53,394 bases of DNA from Coriobacteriia bacterium. Its GTDB lineage: Bacteria > Actinomycetota > Coriobacteriia > Coriobacteriales > Atopobiaceae. Position numbers and translations under genes: made by a program. Below the pieces are notes generated by a model that worked only from the letters and a program-made list of their open reading frames with translations, searched no databases and was not told the origin of the DNA. The DNA lies in contig JAUMVN010000016.1 in the NCBI GenBank assembly GCA_030530145.1, positions 1 through 53,394 on the forward strand, written 5' to 3'. Position 1 is the stretch's first letter. Each line of letters opens with the position of its first letter. Shown here piece after piece: positions 49,055-53,394 of the stretch.

Positions 49055-50845
49055 GTGGCTTCTATACATGGGAATCCGTTCCTAGGGTTCGGTTGCGGTG
49101 GTTATCGCTCGTTCTGCGGGGCAGAGCCTGCTCATGTCGGGCCTTTCGACAGGGTCCAGGTTATCGCCGGGCAGAACAACTGCGGAAAATCGGCCATGGT
49201 CGACTACTTTATCAAGGTGGTTGGCGCCATCAACGAGCGCGGCGAGATTCCGAAGGACAAGAACCCTTATCAGCAGCCAGATGTTCCTATGGGCAATCAC
49301 GAAGGAGAACCCTTGCCGTCAGTCTCGTTTTGCCTTGACTTGAGCGCCCTTGATCAGAGAGTAGAGACTGTCTTAAATCCAACGGCACGACACCTGTATG
49401 CCGAGAGTCTCTCGAAGCTATTTCGAAGCGCGGCTTATGTTACTCCTGACTGCGGCGCTGTCTGGATTGATTTCTCTTTTGAGGCTGGTGGTAGAGCTTT
49501 CGGATACGAAGGCTATCTACGGGCGATTTACTCTCAGTATGTCTCTTCGGGCGTGGCCGTGAATCTTCAGGACGCCTCCCTGAGGATTTGCAATAGCGCT
49601 AGCGATGACGGGTCGAACTACGCCAACATTGTCCGGGCTATGATGCCATGGGATGCTTTGCCGGATTTCCTCAAGGTTGAGGCTATCAGGTCAATCGATG
49701 ATACTAATGCCGCCGGAGGTGAAGGCGTTATCAACAGTGGGCATGGCCTTCCGGCTGCTTTGTTGCGTCTTTTCAATCCCGAACCGGATAAATTCGAACA
49801 GTCCAGTCGCCGGCGAGCCAAGCTCGAAGGGTTTGTGCGCGACGTTCTTAACGACCAGGGCGCTTCGATTCTCGTCTCGCATGATAGCCATGGGATTGCC
49901 GTCAAGACGTCCGATACAGGCTATCTTCCGCTGGAATCCCTCGGCACTGGTCTTACCGAGCTGGTTATTCTTGCGGCGGTCGTTGCTTGCAACACCGGCA
50001 AGATTATCTGTCTTGAGGAGCCTGAGATTCACCTGCACCCTGCTCTTCAGGCTCGGTTTATGCAGTACCTGCTGTCCGACGAGTTCAATCGTTTCATCGT
50101 TACAACTCATTCGCCGACGGTTATCAATGCGCCTGGCGTGAGGGTGGCACATGTTACCAAGCGAGGTGGTGTGTCGACATGCCGCCAGCTCGATGGGATG
50201 GTCGTTGCCCGTGACCTCCTGGACGACCTGGGCGCACGGGCTTCTGATCTTCTTCAGTCGAACTACGTCATTTGGGTTGAGGGACCCTCCGACCGCATCT
50301 ACCTGAACTACTGGATAAAAAGGTGGTGTGATGAGAACGACGCCGATCTTGTTGAGGGAATCAACTACAGCGTAATGCTGTATGGAGGCAAGCTTTTAAA
50401 TGCGCTGGACGCGAGTGCGAACGATGGCGATGAGAAGTTGGTGGCCCTTTTCCGCATTAACACTCATTTTTGCGTGCTTATGGACTCCGACAGGAAAACT
50501 CCAGGCGCGAGAATCGGAAAAACGAAGCAGAGAATCGTCCAACAATGCAGGGCCTCTGACGCGATTTCCTGGGTGACCTGGGGATCGACCATTGAGAACT
50601 ACGTGCCGAGGGAAATTCTTAGCGCGGCCATCAAGTCCGTCCATTCCGGCAAACACTGGAAGCATGAACTGGGAGATCGGAATATTTGCCCATTGAGCTT
50701 TACGTTCGAGGGGGCAAAGTCCTTGAAGCCAAACAAAATTGCCGTTGCGCGGGCTGCGTGTGAAGCGGGCTTTGAGTCTTTAGGTGATTGCTCCAAGAAG
50801 GTGGCAAAGCTCTGCAAGGCCATATGCGATGCGAACGGGATTTAG
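49055..50845 (+). CDS. OLD-family ATPase with Toprim nuclease domain
   Basis: 596 aa. N-terminal ABC-type ATPase with Walker A IAGQNNCGKSA (37-47), signature-like ESLGTGLTEL, Walker B IICLEEPEIHLHP and FIVTTHSPTVIN. The C-terminal Toprim part has IWVEGPSDRIYLNYWI (acidic Glu) and LMDSDRK (DxD). OLD nucleases act on DNA or tRNA in phage defence. GTG 49055 follows GGGGGG. It stands alone within the polysaccharide locus, between a glycosyltransferase and an acyltransferase, so it is probably an inserted defence gene. Confidence 0.88.
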   Translation: MASIHGNPFLGFGCGGYRSFCGAEPAHVGPFDRVQVIAGQNNCGKSAMVDYFIKVVGAINERGEIPKDKNPYQQPDVPMGNHEGEPLPSVSFCLDLSALDQRVETVLNPTARHLYAESLSKLFRSAAYVTPDCGAVWIDFSFEAGGRAFGYEGYLRAIYSQYVSSGVAVNLQDASLRICNSASDDGSNYANIVRAMMPWDALPDFLKVEAIRSIDDTNAAGGEGVINSGHGLPAALLRLFNPEPDKFEQSSRRRAKLEGFVRDVLNDQGASILVSHDSHGIAVKTSDTGYLPLESLGTGLTELVILAAVVACNTGKIICLEEPEIHLHPALQARFMQYLLSDEFNRFIVTTHSPTVINAPGVRVAHVTKRGGVSTCRQLDGMVVARDLLDDLGARASDLLQSNYVIWVEGPSDRIYLNYWIKRWCDENDADLVEGINYSVMLYGGKLLNALDASANDGDEKLVALFRINTHFCVLMDSDRKTPGARIGKTKQRIVQQCRASDAISWVTWGSTIENYVPREILSAAIKSVHSGKHWKHELGDRNICPLSFTFEGAKSLKPNKIAVARAACEAGFESLGDCSKKVAKLCKAICDANGI

Positions 50846-50973
50846 TCAGGCGGCTTGTTCACTGGGGCACAGATTTGTGCCTCCCGAAGGATGGGCCTAT
50901 GTCCAAACGAACGGGCCTTACTTTAGCAGGTGCTGAATGATGTGGCCATAGAAGTTCCGATAGGAGGAAATCG

Positions 50974-52135
50974 ATGCAAGGGGAACCAATGGGGCGCTGC
51001 GCGTCCTGTAATACCAAGGCCGTAGGGGGGGGCTGGTCAAGCGCGGAACTCAGCGATTGAGCTGCTCAGAATCCTGTCGATGTTTCTGATCTTGGCGCAC
51101 CACTTTCTTGTCTACAACGCACTCGACTACACAATGTTGCCCTTCGGCGGCTTTCGTTTCCTTCTGCAGCTATTTCTGGAGAGCGGCGGCAAGATTGGTG
51201 TCGCAATCTTCTTCACTATTTCTGCCTGGTATTTGCTCGAGCGCGAGCAGACTCTAAGGGGTTGCCTAAGGAGGGTGTGGAACCTCGAGAAAGAGGTTCT
51301 TTTCTACAGTCTCGTGTTCGCTGGGCTGTTCTTCCTCTTTTTCAGGACACATATCGGAGCCCGTTATCTGCTGAAGAGCTTCATGCCTTTGACTCAGCAG
51401 GTCTGGTGGTACCCGACCTCATACGCGATTTTCCTGCTGTTGCTGCCGTTTCTTGTGAGTGGGCTTAGGGCGCTCGGCCGTCGGCGACACCTCGCGCTCT
51501 GCCTGATCCTGGTGGCGCTCTACGGTGTGCTGGCTATGGTTCCCGGTACTCAGATGGTGAGCCAGGCTTGGAGTTTCGTTTACATGTTCGTCCTGATTGC
51601 GGGTTATCGCTGGTATGTCGAGGGGGAGCGGGATTTCCGGCCCCTGCCGATGATCGCTGCCGGCATGGGGCTTCTCGCCGCGTTCGTGGTGCTTTCCATG
51701 GGAGCGTGGGCCATCGCCGGGGTGCAGCTGGGCGCCAAGTACGGCAATTTCGTTTCCGACGGGGTCAGGCTCCCGGTGCTTCTCGTGGGTTTCGGGGTGT
51801 TCCTCCTGTTCCGGGGGAAGGTGTTTTACAGTAGGGCGATCAACGGCGTGGCTCGCGGCGCGTTCGCCGTGTACCTCATAACGGAGTACCCGCCGGCCCG
51901 GGAGGTGCTCTGGTGCGGGGCGCTCGACCTAGGCTCGCTTATGGTCGATCCCTGGGGCCTCTTTGTCGCGCTCGGGCTTTTGCTGGGCATATACCTTTGC
52001 TGCACGGCGCTCGACCTCGTTCGTCGGCGGGTGTTCAAGGTGACCATCGACCCTCTGTGGGACCGCTTGTTCGAGGTCTTGTACGGCTGGGCGCGGACTG
52101 CGGCGGACGTCCTGATGCGGAGACTTGAGGGGTAG
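50974..52135 (+). CDS. Acyltransferase 3 family O-acetyltransferase, frame broken at a G8 tract
   Basis: The perfect site AGGAGGAAATCG precedes ATG 50974, which reads MQGEPMGRCASCNTKAV and then stops at 51060. The acyltransferase itself, in the next frame, is open from the G run (51025-51032) to 52135: RNSAIELLRILSMFLILAHH is the family opening, with the catalytic-type His in AHH, then about ten membrane helices. Removing one G would join the two into one protein of about 386 residues. From the internal ATG at 51080 only 351 residues without the first motif could be made. Enzymes of this family O-acetylate surface polysaccharide; the tract suggests on/off switching, here off, or an assembly error. 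Confidence 0.8.
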
Positions 52136-52466
52136 GGGGTTTCTTTGCAACGCGAGCTTGCGGCCTTCATGCTTTGCGTGCCCGGTAAAGTGCTCCTGCG
52201 GTTCCGACATTACGCTCGGGGACTTCTGGGGCGTGCAGGCCGCGCATCCCGAGGTCGACTACGAGGGCGGCGTTTCCGCCGTGCTGTGCAACACGGCGAA
52301 GGGCGCTGCCGCGATTGAGGCGCTGAAGTCTCGCGTCCAATGGGGCGGGTCCTCGCTGGAGAAGGTCCTGCCCGGAAACCCGAGCCTCGTGAGGTCGGTG
52401 ACGCCCTACGATGTGTTTGATAGCATCCGCTTTACGGGTCTGAGCACGGAAAGTTTGGGGTTCTGA
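52136..52466 (+). pseudogene. Remnant of an FrhB-type (F420 hydrogenase beta subunit family) polysaccharide gene
   Basis: Only the C-terminal part of the family is seen: NASLRPSCFACPVKCSCGSD, then DITLGDFWGVQAAHPEVDYE and GGVSAVLCNTAKGAAAIEAL. Full-length relatives have about 400 residues with N-terminal ferredoxin-like cysteines, and occur in capsule loci beside pyruvyltransferases. Here homology begins abruptly at the end of the acyltransferase gene and no start is visible, so an internal deletion or recombination removed the front. The end runs into a 23-bp tandem repeat. Confidence 0.75.
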
Positions 52467-52495
52467 GCACGAAAAATTTTCGGGTCTCAGCACGG
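52436..52495. repeat. 23-bp tandem repeat, three units
   Basis: GGGTCTGAGCACGGAAAGTT starts at 52436, GGTTCTGAGCACGAAAAATT at 52459 and GGGTCTCAGCACGG at 52482, a 23-base period. Multiple terminal repeats of this kind occur at ends of some insertion sequences (for example the IS21 type); no transposase is present. The stretch 52467-53080 otherwise holds only weak reading frames: one from ATG 52571 (after GAGAGGAA) broken near 52678 and continued in another frame to 52974, perhaps one frameshifted remnant of an unknown gene. Confidence 0.6.
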
Positions 52496-53080
52496 CCGCG
52501 CCGACCATCCCAACACGGGGCCCACCATGTCTTTACCTAGTTAACCGACATGGAGGGAGCCAGAGAGGAAATGATCGGCGTGGACAAGATAGAGGATATA
52601 CGCAGGAGGGGCCGGGCGGGCGAGAGCGTCTTCGGCGAGGGCTGGAACCCCAAGGCGTATCTGAGCGACGCGTCCCTGTGTATTGCCGGTATTACCTCTC
52701 CGACCCGAGAGAGCTCCTTTGCGATAAGGAACGTGAGCGGTACCTTGGGAACCTAAAGCGCTTTCTGTGGCTTGGTCGTATCAGAAAGTGCTTGGCCGAC
52801 TTAATCAAGCACCGGTCCTCGATGACGAAGGCAAAGTTGTTCAAGTCTCTGAAGATCCACAAGAGGCCCGATAAGATTCGTATGTTATTTCCGGCCTTGG
52901 TGCGCGCGATGGGGATGAGGCTTGGGTTTCGTAATTGTGCTGGCTGTGTCCTTTGTTGTAATTGCTGCGGTTAAGAAGTTCTTGCCTAAGGTGTTTAAGC
53001 TGACCCGCGCCGTTTAGGATTGGGCTGGAGTACATGACGTTGGGCCTGGATGGACTTAACTAGACGACGGGAAGGTGAAG

Positions 53081-53368
53081 ATGAAGAGAATCGATCTACA
53101 TATCCATACGGTTAGAACCGTATGCGATCCGCAAAACTACAACTTCGACCTTGATGTCTTGAAGCGCTATGTCATGACAGCGCGGCTAGACGCAATCGCC
53201 GTTACCAACCACAACCTTTTTGACAGAGCAAATTATGATGCCGTTTGCGCCGGTGTCGACATACCGGTCTTTCCTGGCGTAGAGATTAACGTGAAGACGC
53301 CCGGCAAATATGGTCACGTTCTTGTGGTCGCGCCCAAAGACGAGGTAGTGTCGGAAAAGTTGGTGTAA
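53081..53368 (+). CDS. PHP-domain protein, short or truncated (TrlF-like start)
   Basis: 95 aa. KRIDLHIHTVRTVCDP carries the first PHP metal motif (DLHIHT), VTNHNLFD the second (NHN) and VFPGVEINV the third. The pattern matches the N-terminus of large PHP-plus-ATPase proteins such as TrlF, which run to about 900-1000 residues, but a stop follows at 53366-53368 and then a GC hairpin (CCGGCC-GAA-GGCCGG). So it is probably truncated, although the window ends here. ATG 53081 follows GGGAAGGTGAAG. Confidence 0.65.
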   Translation: MKRIDLHIHTVRTVCDPQNYNFDLDVLKRYVMTARLDAIAVTNHNLFDRANYDAVCAGVDIPVFPGVEINVKTPGKYGHVLVVAPKDEVVSEKLV

Positions 53369-53394
53369 GCGCCCGGCCGAAGGCCGGCGCGGGC

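Overview
The window is GC-rich (about 60%), with C/G-ending codons, strong AGGAGG-type ribosome sites and several GTG/TTG starts. The ftsE-ftsX-rnr-TPR-smpB run, the ascorbate-type PTS genes and the split transketolases suggest an intestinal actinobacterium of class Coriobacteriia, most probably Collinsella. That placement is inference from style and gene content; no rRNA is present.

Layout: (1) 1-13750 is a sugar-catabolic region. It holds an incomplete PTS EIIC, an operon with three aldolase-fold enzymes (HpcH/HpaI, DHDPS/NAL and KDPG-aldolase families), a SIS-domain isomerase and a small membrane protein. A divergent DeoR regulator faces a PTS EIIA-EIIC-EIIB set of the UlaABC type, followed by split transketolase, DeoC, a transaldolase and a second split transketolase. 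(2) 13900-20800 is core: ftsE, ftsX, RNase R, a TPR protein, smpB and a YoaK-like membrane protein. (3) 20780-26275 is accessory: a Fic protein with a four-site operator array, an NTP_transf_5 protein, a RelE/Phd toxin-antitoxin pair boxed by two kinds of repeat, and an AAA ATPase with a small partner gene behind a palindromic operator. (4) 26377-31700 is a RiPP (modified peptide) cluster: three small precursors with one shared leader and different two-cysteine cores, an S26-like peptidase, a radical SAM/SPASM enzyme, an HPr-kinase-like/PqqD fusion and an ABC exporter. This is the best candidate for an undescribed system. (5) 31700-36354 is a defence island: AbiEi/AbiEii between two copies of a long hairpin element, a DinJ antitoxin with a frameshifted MazF/PemK toxin, and an Abi_2 HEPN protein. 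(6) 36628-52466 is a capsule/exopolysaccharide locus: initiating sugar transferase, WecG, UDP-ManNAc dehydrogenase, UDP-GlcNAc 2-epimerase, four further glycosyltransferases, a hydrolase-like protein, polymerase, flippase, an acyltransferase broken at a G8 tract, and an FrhB-type remnant. An OLD-family nuclease sits inside it. The window ends in degraded sequence and a short PHP-domain reading frame.

How the genes work together: region 1 imports and phosphorylates an unidentified sugar or sugar acid and feeds it through aldolase and transketolase steps into the pentose phosphate pathway. Region 4 would make, cleave and export small cyclised peptides. Region 6 would build a ManNAc/ManNAcA-containing surface polysaccharide. 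Regions 3 and 5 carry several toxin-antitoxin or abortive-infection modules among short repeats, which points to repeated gain and loss at these sites.
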